Assembly: GCA_030374765.1 (NCBI GenBank)
Contig: JARGXX010000094.1
Span: forward strand, 1 to 51,724
Reading direction: 5' to 3'
DNA length: 51,724 nt
Source: Agarophyton chilense
Taxonomy: Eukaryota > Rhodophyta > Florideophyceae > Gracilariales > Gracilariaceae
Under the pieces are notes generated by a model, which saw only the letters and a list, made by a program, of their open reading frames with translations, was not told where the DNA came from and ran no database searches. Positions 29,858 to 40,670 of the stretch are shown one piece after another. The translations under genes were made by a program, and so were the position numbers. The number at the start of each line of letters is the position of its first letter. Within the stretch, counting starts at the first letter, position 1.

Positions 29858-32189
29858 ATGTCGGACACGGAGATGGAATCCGAAAGTTCTACCGGGATGA
29901 AAATCCCTCGTTTTCATGGAAGGCGTGGTGATGATTATGCCCTATGGCGCCATCGCCTTCGTGCTGCATGCCGTGTTAAAGGTGTGTGGAATGTCGCGGA
30001 ATCCGATGCTGGATATTCAGCAACTACTGAAGCAATATCGGACACTGGTGTTGACACCGCTCGTCTCATGGCCAAGCGCGAAAAGGCTCGTGGAGTCATC
30101 ATTTGTGCTCTTGGCGATGCTCCACTACGCGTGGTTATAGATGTCGATGATAACCCGCAGCGCATGCTAGGTTCGTTAGATGCACGGTATGCGTCTAATC
30201 GTACCGCTTGTAAGATCGCGGTTCAAACACAGCTCTTCCGCATGGCGTACAATGGTCAGAATATCGCTGGTTATGTGGACCAGTACACAGCTCTGTTCTG
30301 TCAATTGGAGCGTATGGGAAAAGATGCGGCTACACCGGAATCTCACAAGGCCTCGATGTTGCTCGCTTCCATAGATCCCAACTGCGCTTTGGAGACCACG
30401 GCTGCGGCTCTTCGCACCAAGGACATCGCTGAGCTCACATGGGATTATGTTGCTACTACCCTCATCGATCAGTATAATGCAAAGCCAGTGACAACGAAGC
30501 CACCAGGGCGAATCTCTCGTCGGAAGAAGAGGGGCAAGAACAAAGGCGGTCGACATTTTGACACCATCGAACGCGCCAAGTCTGTCTCAGGAAACCGTGG
30601 CGATGAGTCGGATGACCAATCTGACCTTGATTCTACCGCTCGTGCACTTGCCCTGGCCCTGAAGTCAATTTCTTCGGATCGTTCCGGCAGTAGCAATGGT
30701 CACCATTGCACCTTCTGCGACAGTGATGGACACACTCACGATCGCTGTTTCATGAATCCGGACAACCCTGACAACCACCTACCGCAAAGCATCATAGAAA
30801 AACTTTCGTCTCATTCGAAGAAAGTGGGTGCAGGTGGTGGATCTATCAAGTCATCTGCTAAGTCTGGAAGGGTGGAAATCGCTGGTGCAGCAGTCTACAA
30901 AACAACCATAGTTCCCCCAAAGGATTTGAACACTTATGCTGATAGTGGTGCGACTGTGCATTGCTTCCATTCGGAGATGGCGTTCATACCTGGTTTATTG
31001 CATTCTTGTGACCGAAGGACGGTTATGCTCGCTGACAACACTACAGTGGTAGGAACTCGATGCGGAGATGTGCTCCTTCCCTTCCGGAATGCAAATCTAC
31101 GGCTCACAACTGTGCTGCTTTTACCGAGTTTGGGATACAACTTGGTGTCCCCTGGATGCTTGGCCGACAAAGGTATTGACTCGTACTTTTCTCGTCTCCA
31201 TGTGAGTTTGATGCTTGAGTCCAATGGGTTTGAATTGGGTTGTGGTAACCGTGATGCAGAGTCTGGCATGTACATGCTTCCGCAACCTATGCTACATACC
31301 TCACCGGCGGTAGCATTAGTGGCTCGACACACAGACACTGAGCTTTGGCACCGACGGCTTTCGCATATGAACGTGCGAGACCTACAGTTGGTGCACAAGT
31401 ATGCCGATGGTGTCCCACAGCTGTCTGTAATGGAGGAGGTATACAGGGTCTGTCGTCTTGGCAAGGCTCACAAGCTACCATTTCCGGGTCACTTTCAACA
31501 TGCCGCCGCTGTTGGTAACATAGCGCATTCGGATATTCTTGGATCTTTTGTGACCTCCTTCCCAGACAGGTTCCGGTACGCAAGTACGTTCTTGGATGAC
31601 CATTCACGCTTTGTGTTTCTCGGTTTGATGATGCACCGCAGTGCGCTGATCGATGTGTTTATCGGTGTGGCAGCCAAGTTGAAACGACTTGGAGGAGCAG
31701 AAAGTCGTGGTGTCCACTCCGATGGAGCAGCGGAATATGTTAAACTGCAGCACAAACTGGGCGGAGAGCATGGGCACACTTCTTTCTCAGCTCCATATAC
31801 TCCAGAACACAACTCCATTGCGGAGCGCATCAACCAAACCATGGTGGAAGCTGCTCGGTCGCTTCTCATCCAGGCCAACTTACCTGATTGTTTGTGGCCA
31901 TTTGCGTTGAAGCATGCCATATACGTAGGCAACCGTGTGCAGCATTCCACAGTTGATGATACTCCTTACTTTTTGGTTACTGGAAACAGGCCGTCACTGA
32001 AGCACGTGCGTGTGTTTGGATGTACCGCACTTGTGCTCATGACCCCTCGTGGACCCAAGTTCGAGTCGCGTGCACTTGAGGGAGTGTACTTGTAGACTCT
32101 GGAGCATGGTGTCTACAAGGTACTAGTCACTGGTGATGATGATACCCCGCGCATTTTGGAGTCCCTGCATGTCACTTTTGATGAGTTTA
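29858..32189 (+). pseudogene. D: Gag-protease-integrase half of a diverged family B-like copia
   Basis: Begins MSDTEMESES like B and is alignable along its length but with many replacements, so it is a separate, older lineage. Zinc knuckle CTFCDSDGHTHDRC, protease YADSGATVHC and integrase core HSDILGS, HSDGAAEY and AERINQTM are visible. Damage is visible: the first Cys of the integrase finger pair is Tyr (EVYRVCRLG), and a TAG at 32093-32095 replaces a Glu codon. The gene then continues to GTTTA at 32185-32189, where a family A LTR was inserted. The other half resumes at 44398. Confidence 0.9.
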
Positions 32190-32200
32190 TGTTGGATAGG

Positions 32201-32857
32201 TGTTGAGGTTTGGTCGACTGTGCCCCCAAGCCCTTTGGAGTGTTGGAAATAGTGGAAAACAAAAAGTGGATTTAAGCATGGGCACTTTTGGGCACCCTCC
32301 GCGGAAAAACGCATATGCGCCTCATCTCAATCTCAACGTGAAACGGCCATCTGATTGGCTACTGCAAATGCCCTCATGCAACGTGGTATGGACAAGTGGT
32401 CTGGTTCTAATGGGGCGTGTTGGGGCTTCGGCCCAAGTGGAGCGATTTGATTGGACGAGAGCGCTGAATGAGCACGGGCTATGCAGTTGGAGAGAATGTG
32501 CGAATGTGGGCTGGATACGGGGTTTGGCCGTAACACCCGAATCTGGGCTGCGCGGGGTGGTTGGCACTGGCGCACCACTTTGGATGATTTTTTGAGTTTT
32601 TATTTGATATGCTTCATGTTTGAAATTGTTTTGGCGCGCAACTCCTCGTCGCACAGTGGCAAGGTGTAAGACGTGGGTGACCCGCCGACGGTCAGCACCG
32701 GCGGCGGAAGTGCGTGCGAGGTAGATATAGTTTTCAATGACGGTCGCCAACGATCGAAGTAAATTGTCAAGGCTGACTACCTTCCTTTGTTTCTCTTCTT
32801 CTCGTCTTTTCCCCCTCTTCTTCCTTTTCCTTTACCTAACCTGCGCTCACGTTGTGA
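32201..32857 (+). repeat. 5' LTR of B3
   Basis: 657 bp, 16 bp shorter than its 3' LTR (673 bp) because one TTTTATTTTTCTCTTC unit is missing in the C/T-rich tract at about 32795. Otherwise it is nearly identical to its partner. A slip between TTCTCTTCTT repeats explains the loss. Confidence 0.92.
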
Positions 32858-33770
32858 GGTTATGGGCCCAGAGCGTCGACTCTTCGCAGACGTCACGCTC
32901 TACTAACATTTATTTGGATTCAAGAAGATTCCCTACTGCGACAGGTGCGCGATCTACGACTAACGCTCATCTGGATTCAAGAAGTTATTTTGTTTTGCGA
33001 CAGGCGTGTACCCTGCGGACTTCCTCCTTGGTGGCGAAAACATATCGCGTTTGTTAGTACCCCCTTGGCACGAGACCGGGAAGTCTGCCAAATCCTGCTC
33101 TTCGTCCGTAGAGTACGGAGGTCGATGAATTGGGCTTGGAAGTGTAGGAGCAACCGTACTACACCGCACGACCGCGCTACTTTCCCGCAAGAGGCTAGCT
33201 TGGGTCAACTGGGGGAAGTGTATCTTGACGACACCCCTCCTTGGGACGCCTCGTAGGGACTAAAAGCGCCGGACTCTGAAGTGCGCAGAGTTCGGTAGGT
33301 AATCAAAGCGTACCTCACCTGGAGAGAGTAACCAGGGTCCAGGGGATCATCCTTTAGGGTAGCGGAGGTAGTTTCTCCCGCCAGTGCGCCCGCCTACCTC
33401 GAGCAAGTCTCGGTAGGTTCAATCAAAAAGTTTCAACCCGAAGTCGAGAAGTTTGTCTGTTCCAGGTACGCCTTCTGCCACTGCCCGTGAGTATACTCCA
33501 AGCGTAGGAGCACCCGAGCTCCGCTTGTGATCGCGTACGAGACGCGTCTCGGTGAGCGTTGCAGGCTACGCCAAAAGTCTCCGCTGTCGTCCTCGCTGTC
33601 GAACGTTTGAGTTGGGATACTCCGTTCGGGCAAGCTCGGCCACGAATTCATCACTGCTCGTGGCCCTTTTCTTAAACTTCCCAAGGCAGTGAGTCCCTCA
33701 CTCTGCTTCCCTCTACTAATTAATTTCGTTTGGTTCCGTTCTATCTGCTTCGTGGATAACAGACTGAAAT
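32858..33770 (+). other. Primer-binding site (32858-32871) and leader of B3
   Basis: The primer-binding site abuts the LTR. The leader matches B1 with few substitutions, including one (CTCTTCGTCC for CTCTCCGTCC, near 33101) that weakens the CTCCGT/ACGGAG hairpin. The 103-codon frame (32945-33256) and the palindrome (33538-33551) are present. Confidence 0.85.
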
Positions 33771-36700
33771 ATGTCGGACACGGAAATGGAATCCGAAAGT
33801 ACTACCGGGATGAAAATCCCTCGTTTTCATGGAAGGCGTGGTGATGATTATGCCCTATGGCGCCATCGCCTTCGTGCTGCATGCCGTGTTAAAGGTGTGT
33901 GGAACGTTATGGAATCCGATTCTGGATATTCAGCAACTACTGAAGCAACATCGGATACCGCTATTGATAGCGCTCGAGTTGTCGCCAAGCGCGAGAAGGC
34001 ATGTGGAATCATAATATGCGCCTTGGGTGATGCGCCACTTCGTGTGGTCATGGATGTCGACGACGACCCGGCGCGCATGCTCGCATTACTTGATGCACGG
34101 TATGCGTCCAATCGTACTGTATCCAGAATTGCTGTGCAGACTCAACTATTCCGTATGGGATACAATGGTCAGAATATGTCAGGCTATGTGGACCAGTACA
34201 CGGCGTTATTTGCTCAGTTAGAGCGCATGGGGAAGGATGCGGCAGTACCGGAGTCGCACAAAGCTCCCATGTTACTTGCTTCTATTGATCCCAATAGCAC
34301 ACTGGAGTCTACTGCTGCAGCTCTTCGAACCAAGGATATCGCTGAGCTTACATGGGACTACGTGGCCACGACCCTCATAGATGAATACAACGCGAAACAG
34401 GTGTCTGCAAGGCCGTCTGGACGTAGTTCACGTCGCAAGAAGAAGGGCAGGAAAAAATCTGGTCGACATTCTGAATCGACTAATCGTACCCGCAGTAGTG
34501 CAAACAACGAAGATGAGGAGTCTGATGGTCACTCCGACATTGAGTCTACTGCTCGTGCACTTGCTGCCGCCTTGAGATCGTCATCATTTGATCGTTCTGG
34601 ATCGAGCAATGGACATCATTGCGACTTCTGTGATCGCGATGGACACACACAAGATCGTTGCTTTATGAATCCGGACAACCCGGACAACCACTTGCCGCAG
34701 AGTATCCTCGATAAACTGTCGCCACAACCCAAGCGAATGGGTGGCAGTAGTGGTAGAAGCGCCTCGAGCAAGTCTTCTGGAAAGTCTGGAAAAATCGAAA
34801 TTGCTGGTGCAACTGTGGAAAGGACCACTATAGTTCCGCCGAATGACCTGAGCACCTACGCAGACAGCGGTGCGACAGTACATTGCTTCCATTCTGTTTG
34901 TGCGTTCGTGCCCGGTTCACTTGAACCTTGCGACGAAAGGACAGTGATGCTTGCCGATAACACATCTGTTGTATCTAAACAACGCGGAGAGGTGATCATT
35001 CCTTTGGACAATGCGAACATACGTCTGAGTGATGCCTTACTGACCCCCGCTCTGGGATACAACTTGGTTTCAACCGGGTGTTTGGCCGACAAAGGTATTG
35101 AGTCGCTCTTCGGTCGTCATAGTGTACGTTTGACGCTAGAGTCAAATGGTTTTGAGGTGGGCATTGGTGATCGTGACAAGGTATCTCGCATGTACACACT
35201 GCCTCAACCTTTAGGGCATGCTGGTGTGGAACTTGCGCTTTCGACTAAGTCTACGGAGACTCAACTGTGGCACCGACGACTGGCTCACATCAACCAACGT
35301 GATCTGCAACATGTACACAAGTACGCAGATGGAGTGCCGCACTTGTGTGACATGGAGGAGGTATGCCGAGCATGTCGACTTGGCAAAGCTCATAAGCTTC
35401 CGTTCCCAGGTCACTTTGAACATGCATCCGCGGTTGGTGACATTGTGCACTCGGATATTGTAGGTCCTCTGGAAAAGTCTTTTCCGGAAAAGTTTCAATA
35501 TGCATGTACATTCCGCGATGATCACTCACGGTATGTGTTCCTAGGTCTGGTGATCCATCGCAGTGCTCTTAGTGATGTGTTTGTGGGTATTGCGGCAAAG
35601 TTTAAGCAGCTTGGAGGAGTGCATATCAAAAGTTTGCACTCGGACGGTGCAGAAGAATATATTGCCCTGCAAGAGAACTTGGCAGCAGAACATGGCCTCA
35701 CTTCTTTCTCTGCTCCATACACCCCCGAACACAACGCTATAGCTGAGCGCATCAATCGTACCATGGTGGAAGCTGCTCGATCGTTGCTGATCCAAGCCGA
35801 TCTACCAGAATGTTTGTGGCCATATGCGCTGAAACATGTTATCTTTGTGCGTAATCGAGTGCAACATTCTACTGTTAACAACAGTCCCTACTTTCTGGTA
35901 ACTGGAAATAAACCTTTGTTGAAGCACGTGCGTGTGTTTGGATGCACTGCATTCGTGCTAAGGACTCCGCGTGGACCCAAGTTCGAGTCTCGTGCACTTG
36001 AGGGAGTGTACTTGGAGACTCTTGAGCATGGTGTGTACAAGGTACTCGTCGTTGATAATGACGGTACTCCGCGTATTATTGAGTCACGACATGTTACTTT
36101 TGATGAATCTAAGTTCCCTGGCGCATCATCTCTTGCCAACTACACGGATGATGAAAGTGCGTCAGATGCTGACTATAGCTCTGATATGGGATTATGTGAT
36201 AGCATTGATGACGAATCGGATACCTTCTCCGTCGATAATGTTGAGGAGGAGGTGGTTCATGACGGATCCTCGCACCTGATTCCAGCACTCAGGCAGTCGG
36301 AGTCAGACTCCGGCAGCAATGAAGACGATGCACAGGATTCCGAAAGTGATGACGAAAGTGCTGCTGATGACCTTGATACATCTGCCAACGCTGATACGGA
36401 ACCACGCTACCCGCGGCGCACGCGCCGTCAACCTCTGAGGTGGTTCATGGCAGGGTCTGCTCACTGTACATCGCAAGTCAAAGTCACTACTGGTGATGAG
36501 CCCTCACTCAAGGAGGCAATGTCCGCCAGTGCGGAGGAGCGTACCATGTGGCAAGCAGCCGTCGATGAAGAGTTTTCATCATTGGAGTCGAAGCAAACTT
36601 GGAAACCTGATGACTCTCCTGCTTCACAACCACTACCAACTCACGTCATACTGAAGGTAAAGCGCAATGCTGATGGGTCAGTTGAACGTTTTAAGGCTCG

Positions 36701-38072
36701 TGTTGTAGCCGGTGGAAACCACCAAACATATGGTCAGGACTACATGGAGACTTATGCACCAGTTGTTTCGTTCTCTTTGGTTCGCATATTCTTGTATCTG
36801 ACGTTATGCTTGCGCATGTATGTGGTACAGGTGGATGTGAAGACTGCGTTTCTCAATGGCGAACTTGAGGAAGATGTGTGGATCATGTCACCTCGAGGTA
36901 TACCTGGCGTGACTTCACGATGCTTCAAATTGCTCAAGGCTATCTATGGACTGAAGCAAGCGCACTTGGCATGGCACAACAAACTATGCGAGGATATGAA
37001 AAGCATATGTTTTGAAGAGTTACCGAGTGCACCTTGCGTGTTTCGCCGCCAAAACGAGAGCAATGAGGATGCGTTCGTGCTAGTTTATGTGGATGACTTG
37101 CTAATATTCACAACTTCTGCCATGGAACGTGATGCGATTTTGGAGGAGCTTAAGTCGTTTTACGAGCTGCGTGTGGCGGACGAAGTGAACTTGTACCTCG
37201 GCGTTGAATTCAAATGGACTTTAGATTCAGATGGTCGACCTGTGTCGCTGTATCTTGGTCAGTCACTGTACACGGAAAGCGTGTTGCGCCGTTTCGGGTT
37301 TCAGCGATCCAAGCCGGCATGCACCCCTATGGTAGAATCTTTTTTTACCGGGTGGACATCTGAGAAAGACAAATCCATCCAGGATACTCAGCTGTACCAG
37401 CAGATCATTGGATCGCTTTTGTATTTGGCACTGAGAACTCGGTTGGATATATTAGCACCCGTCCTAATCTTGGCTCGTTTTCAGAAATCGCCCACGGCCT
37501 ACTGTCACAAGGCAGCAAAGCGGGTTCTTCGTTACCTTCGCGGTACAACTGAACATGGTGTGCACTATCACTCTGGCATGGTGAAACTGGAGGCGTACGT
37601 TGACTCTGACTACGCTGCGGACACGCGTGATCGCAAGTCAATGTCTGGTTTCTTAGTGAAGCTTGGCAAAGCGACATGTATGTGGGGCGCAAGAAAACAG
37701 GCTTCGGTGGCGTTGTCTACCGGCGAGGCCGAGTATTATGCTTTGACGCTTGCGTGTCAGGAGGTTATTTGGTTGAAGCGTGTGCTTAAGGAGATTGGAT
37801 GGAAAGTGCAAGGTGCTGTGCCCATTCGTTCGGACAACCAGTGCGCCATTGACTGGGCAACTGGTGAACGCTGTCCGTCGGGTCGCGCTAAGCACATTGA
37901 CGTTAAGTTGCACTTCGTTCGGGAACTAGTCAAGGATAGTCACATCAATGTGACGTACGTTCCAAGTGAAGACAATGATGCGGACTTCTTAACTAAACCA
38001 CTTGGCCCAGGTCTTCATAACAATAACGCGGACCGTGTTGGACTTGGCCGACCAGTCGAGGAGGAGTGTTGA
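33771..38072 (+). CDS. B3: intact copia Gag-Pol polyprotein, 1433 aa
   Basis: Same length and domain order as the B1 product: Gag with CX2CX4HX4C knuckle at 284-297, protease DSGAT 365-369, integrase D562/D625/E659, RT YVDD 1106-1109, RNase H D1278/E1319/D1355. It carries the expected residues where B1 deviates (R973 and LSTGEAEY). One doubtful change is L582R inside the integrase core (TFRDDHSRYV, where B1 and B2 have TFLDDHSRYV). The frame has no stop to the TGA supplied by the LTR at 38070-38072. Product function is as for other copia elements: virus-like particle formation, cDNA synthesis and integration. Confidence 0.94.
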   Translation: MSDTEMESESTTGMKIPRFHGRRGDDYALWRHRLRAACRVKGVWNVMESDSGYSATTEATSDTAIDSARVVAKREKACGIIICALGDAPLRVVMDVDDDPARMLALLDARYASNRTVSRIAVQTQLFRMGYNGQNMSGYVDQYTALFAQLERMGKDAAVPESHKAPMLLASIDPNSTLESTAAALRTKDIAELTWDYVATTLIDEYNAKQVSARPSGRSSRRKKKGRKKSGRHSESTNRTRSSANNEDEESDGHSDIESTARALAAALRSSSFDRSGSSNGHHCDFCDRDGHTQDRCFMNPDNPDNHLPQSILDKLSPQPKRMGGSSGRSASSKSSGKSGKIEIAGATVERTTIVPPNDLSTYADSGATVHCFHSVCAFVPGSLEPCDERTVMLADNTSVVSKQRGEVIIPLDNANIRLSDALLTPALGYNLVSTGCLADKGIESLFGRHSVRLTLESNGFEVGIGDRDKVSRMYTLPQPLGHAGVELALSTKSTETQLWHRRLAHINQRDLQHVHKYADGVPHLCDMEEVCRACRLGKAHKLPFPGHFEHASAVGDIVHSDIVGPLEKSFPEKFQYACTFRDDHSRYVFLGLVIHRSALSDVFVGIAAKFKQLGGVHIKSLHSDGAEEYIALQENLAAEHGLTSFSAPYTPEHNAIAERINRTMVEAARSLLIQADLPECLWPYALKHVIFVRNRVQHSTVNNSPYFLVTGNKPLLKHVRVFGCTAFVLRTPRGPKFESRALEGVYLETLEHGVYKVLVVDNDGTPRIIESRHVTFDESKFPGASSLANYTDDESASDADYSSDMGLCDSIDDESDTFSVDNVEEEVVHDGSSHLIPALRQSESDSGSNEDDAQDSESDDESAADDLDTSANADTEPRYPRRTRRQPLRWFMAGSAHCTSQVKVTTGDEPSLKEAMSASAEERTMWQAAVDEEFSSLESKQTWKPDDSPASQPLPTHVILKVKRNADGSVERFKARVVAGGNHQTYGQDYMETYAPVVSFSLVRIFLYLTLCLRMYVVQVDVKTAFLNGELEEDVWIMSPRGIPGVTSRCFKLLKAIYGLKQAHLAWHNKLCEDMKSICFEELPSAPCVFRRQNESNEDAFVLVYVDDLLIFTTSAMERDAILEELKSFYELRVADEVNLYLGVEFKWTLDSDGRPVSLYLGQSLYTESVLRRFGFQRSKPACTPMVESFFTGWTSEKDKSIQDTQLYQQIIGSLLYLALRTRLDILAPVLILARFQKSPTAYCHKAAKRVLRYLRGTTEHGVHYHSGMVKLEAYVDSDYAADTRDRKSMSGFLVKLGKATCMWGARKQASVALSTGEAEYYALTLACQEVIWLKRVLKEIGWKVQGAVPIRSDNQCAIDWATGERCPSGRAKHIDVKLHFVRELVKDSHINVTYVPSEDNDADFLTKPLGPGLHNNNADRVGLGRPVEEEC

Positions 38073-38739
38073 GGTTTGGTCGAATGTGCCCCCAAGCCCT
38101 TTGGAGTGTTGGAAATAGTGGAAAACAAAAAGTGGATTTAAGCATGGGCACTTTTGGGCACCCTCCGCGGAAAAACGCATATGCGCCTCATCTCAATCTC
38201 AACGTGAAACGGCCATCTGATTGGCTACTGCAAATGCCCTCATGCAACGTGGTATGGACAAGTGGTCTGGTTCTAATGGGGCGTGTTGGGGCTTCGGCCC
38301 AAGTGGAACGATTTGATTGGACGAGAGCGCTGAATGAGCACGGGCTATGCAGTTGGAAAGAATGGGCGAATGTGGGCTGGATACGGGGTTTGGCCGTAAC
38401 ACCCGAATCTGGGCTGCGCGGGGTGGTTGGCACTGGCGCACCACTTTGGATGATTTTTTGAGTTTTTATTTGATATGCTTCATGTTTGAAATTGTTTTGG
38501 CGCGCAACTCCTCGTCGCACAGTGGCAAGGTGTGAGACGTGGGTGACCCGCCGACGGTCAGCACCGGCGGCGGAAGTGCGTGCGAGGTAGATATAGTTTT
38601 CAATGACGGTCGCCAACGATCGAAGTAAATTGTGAAGGCTGACTACCTTCCTTTGTTTCTCTTCTTTTATTTTTCTCTTCTTCTCGTCTTTTCCCCCTCT
38701 TCTTCCTTTTCCTTTACCTAACCTGCGCTCACGTTGTGA
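38067..38739 (+). repeat. 3' LTR of B3
   Basis: 673 bp, bordered by the Glu-encoding purine run on the left and the ATAGG duplication on the right, so the terminal bases TG and GA are certain in this copy. Confidence 0.93.
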
Positions 38740-39288
38740 ATAGGGAAATGCTGAAGGAAAGGTTGAGCGAATGGAAAGGAAGTTCGCCAGCTCTAGCTTG
38801 GATTTACTGGGAGGCGCTCAAACTTTCATTTATGTACTACTTCAAAACGTCAGCTGTCTAGAATCCAACCCAAAGTAAACCCTAGACTACAAAGCAGGGA
38901 CACTCAATACTACCAATCATATTCAAGCATGACATTAACCCTAGTCAATATTCATTGCAGCGCACAACATGGCAATATAACAGTGCACAGCCCATGATTA
39001 CACTGATGTGTGCACAAATTCAATATGCCAACACCCACTAATTGCAATCCGCCTCCATACACATTCAAGTTCCAGCACAGTACACCAAGTGTTCTGTAAT
39101 ACACATGTCACGTCTCTTCTCCAAGTACATTCGTTACACCTTGTGAGATGTGTTCATAGTACACCAGATGGACATGTTGAACAGCGTGCACAGTAGTACA
39201 AGTAGACCACGTACACACGTGTCCCACAGACAAACCCAATAGTGCCATACCACTTGTACACACCACATTGCATGTGCACATTTACAGT
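38740..39288 (-). repeat. Middle part of solo LTR A6
   Basis: Family A LTR between the B3 and C insertions. The TATA equivalent is changed (TATGTACTAC), as expected of an old copy. It ends at TTTACAGT, directly beside the inverted CCAAT box of the U3 module. Confidence 0.88.
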
Positions 39289-39540
39289 TGTGGAACGGCG
39301 TACATTTAGAAGCTATGACGTACAAACTCTGTACTACTTTCAGCACTATTAGTACGTTATTAGTACGTCACTATTAGCCCAAAGGTCGCTTAGTATCCCT
39401 ATATAAAGGCACGTCAATAACCCAGGAGCTCGATAAGGAGACCGGGGAGACCTCTTGTGCCGAGTATTGTTGCTTGTGATAGAGACTCCCTACACTGCGC
39501 ATCTATGAACTTCGGTAACATTTCCGAAGCCCAAACGTCA
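39289..39540 (+). repeat. 5' LTR of C
   Basis: 252 bp, TGTGGAACGG to AAACGTCA, with canonical TG and CA ends. TATAAA is at 39402-39407. It contains an AGTACGT motif repeated in tandem (ATTAGTACGTTATTAGTACGTC). The in-frame ATG of gag (39505) lies within the LTR. By eye it matches the 3' LTR at 44007-44258 base for base. Confidence 0.95.
39402..39407 (+). promoter_or_regulatory. TATA box of C LTR
   Basis: CCCTATATAAAGGC lies 113 bp into the LTR. The copy in the 3' LTR is at 44120-44125. A start of transcription about 30 bp downstream would leave an R-U5 of about 110 bp. Confidence 0.6.
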
Positions 39541-39553
39541 GTTATGGGCCCAG
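39541..39553 (+). other. Primer-binding site of C
   Basis: GTTATGGGCCCAG directly follows the LTR and complements the initiator tRNA-Met anticodon arm over 13 bases. In this element the site is also translated, since the gag frame from 39505 runs through it; it contains the in-frame ATG at 39544. Confidence 0.85.
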
Positions 39554-40663
39554 GGGAGGAACTCTCCCCGAGCAACATATTGATCCCACCCAAGTTTCGC
39601 TCCGACACCGATAAGCTTCTTTGGCGAGAAGCCGTACTTGAATGGGCAGAAAACCTGCGTGCATGTGCCGCAGGAGGCGATTCAAGAGCAAAAGGTGGAG
39701 CTGCAACATTGGGAATGACACTCTACAGGTCTCTCGAGTTCTGCAAGAAGGAAATCGTTAAAAAGGCAGTTCGAACAGGAGAATTGATTCTTACGCCCCA
39801 ATCAGAAACTGAAGTCATAAACCAGATGGACGTGGTTAAGAAGATTGTTGATTTGGTAGCCAAAGACTCAACCATCGATCGTCTGCGCCGCATAGTCCGC
39901 CTATACAAGGAAATTAATATGTGCAAGCGTAAAAATGGAGAATCCATATCCGAGTATGTGGACAGATTTGCAGGACCCGCTTTGTCATATCTAAACCTTA
40001 CTAATTCGGAGCAAGATTCGAGTGACAGCCAAATCTTTGGCATCGTCCTTTTATTGAACGCGCACCTGACGTCACAGACTTTCAGCAACATCATAAGTAA
40101 TCTGGTTGTTTCTACGAAGAACAGAGACAGCAAAATTGTCCAGTCATATCTATATCTAAAGGTAGAATTGACACAGTGGTGGACATAATGGAAAAGGTCA
40201 AGGCTGGATGGTCGGAGGACTACGCGAAGCAGGAATGCACACAGTCGATAACTGCCCTGAAAGCCGCTGTCACTCAGTACGAAAAGTCTTACGATACCAA
40301 TAGCTCCTGGATCGGACTACAGGATGCTATCAAAGCATTAGAAGAAGCCGGTCTGGAAGAGAAGGACCTAGACGAAGATAACAAGTCCAGATCCTTCCTC
40401 AATTCCAACAGGGGATACAGGAAGAACAAGAAGAGGAATCGTGATCAAGAAAAGTCAAACGCAGAAAAGGATGACCAGGGTGATGAAGAGAGCGAGAACG
40501 TACGTAAACAAAAGACATCAGAGAATGGAAGTGACCATCATCGGAATAATGATTCTCGAAACTCTAAGCAGAATGAACCCCGGAACGGGAAGCAAAATCA
40601 GAACGATTCACGTCATAGAAGACAGAATCAGAATGACAAAAATCGACAGAATCAGACAAAACC

Positions 40664-40670
40664 TTTTTTT
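40664..40670 (+). promoter_or_regulatory. Probable -1 ribosomal frameshift site between gag and pol of C
   Basis: The gag codons read CCT TTT TTT CAG TAG, so seven T residues form U UUU UUU in the phase required for simultaneous -1 slippage, one codon before the gag stop. After slipping, the frame reads FSVGDSGIDPNPILDEGS and is open into pol. No pseudoknot was searched for. Confidence 0.65.

Larger units (their letters stand above)
32201..38739 (+). mobile_element. B3: complete family B copia with intact ORF and target-site duplication
   Basis: 6539 bp with two LTRs, primer-binding site, leader, intact ORF and a perfect 5-bp target duplication. It is the only B copy here that is both intact and still in its original insertion site, so it is the best reference and the likeliest to be active. 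Confidence 0.95.
32196..38744. repeat. Target-site duplication ATAGG of B3
   Basis: ATAGG occurs at 32196-32200 and 38740-38744, exactly bordering the B3 LTRs. An uninterrupted A LTR end (reverse of 3801-3816) reads GGAATAGGGAAATG at this point. This fixes both ends of the family B LTR. Confidence 0.9.
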
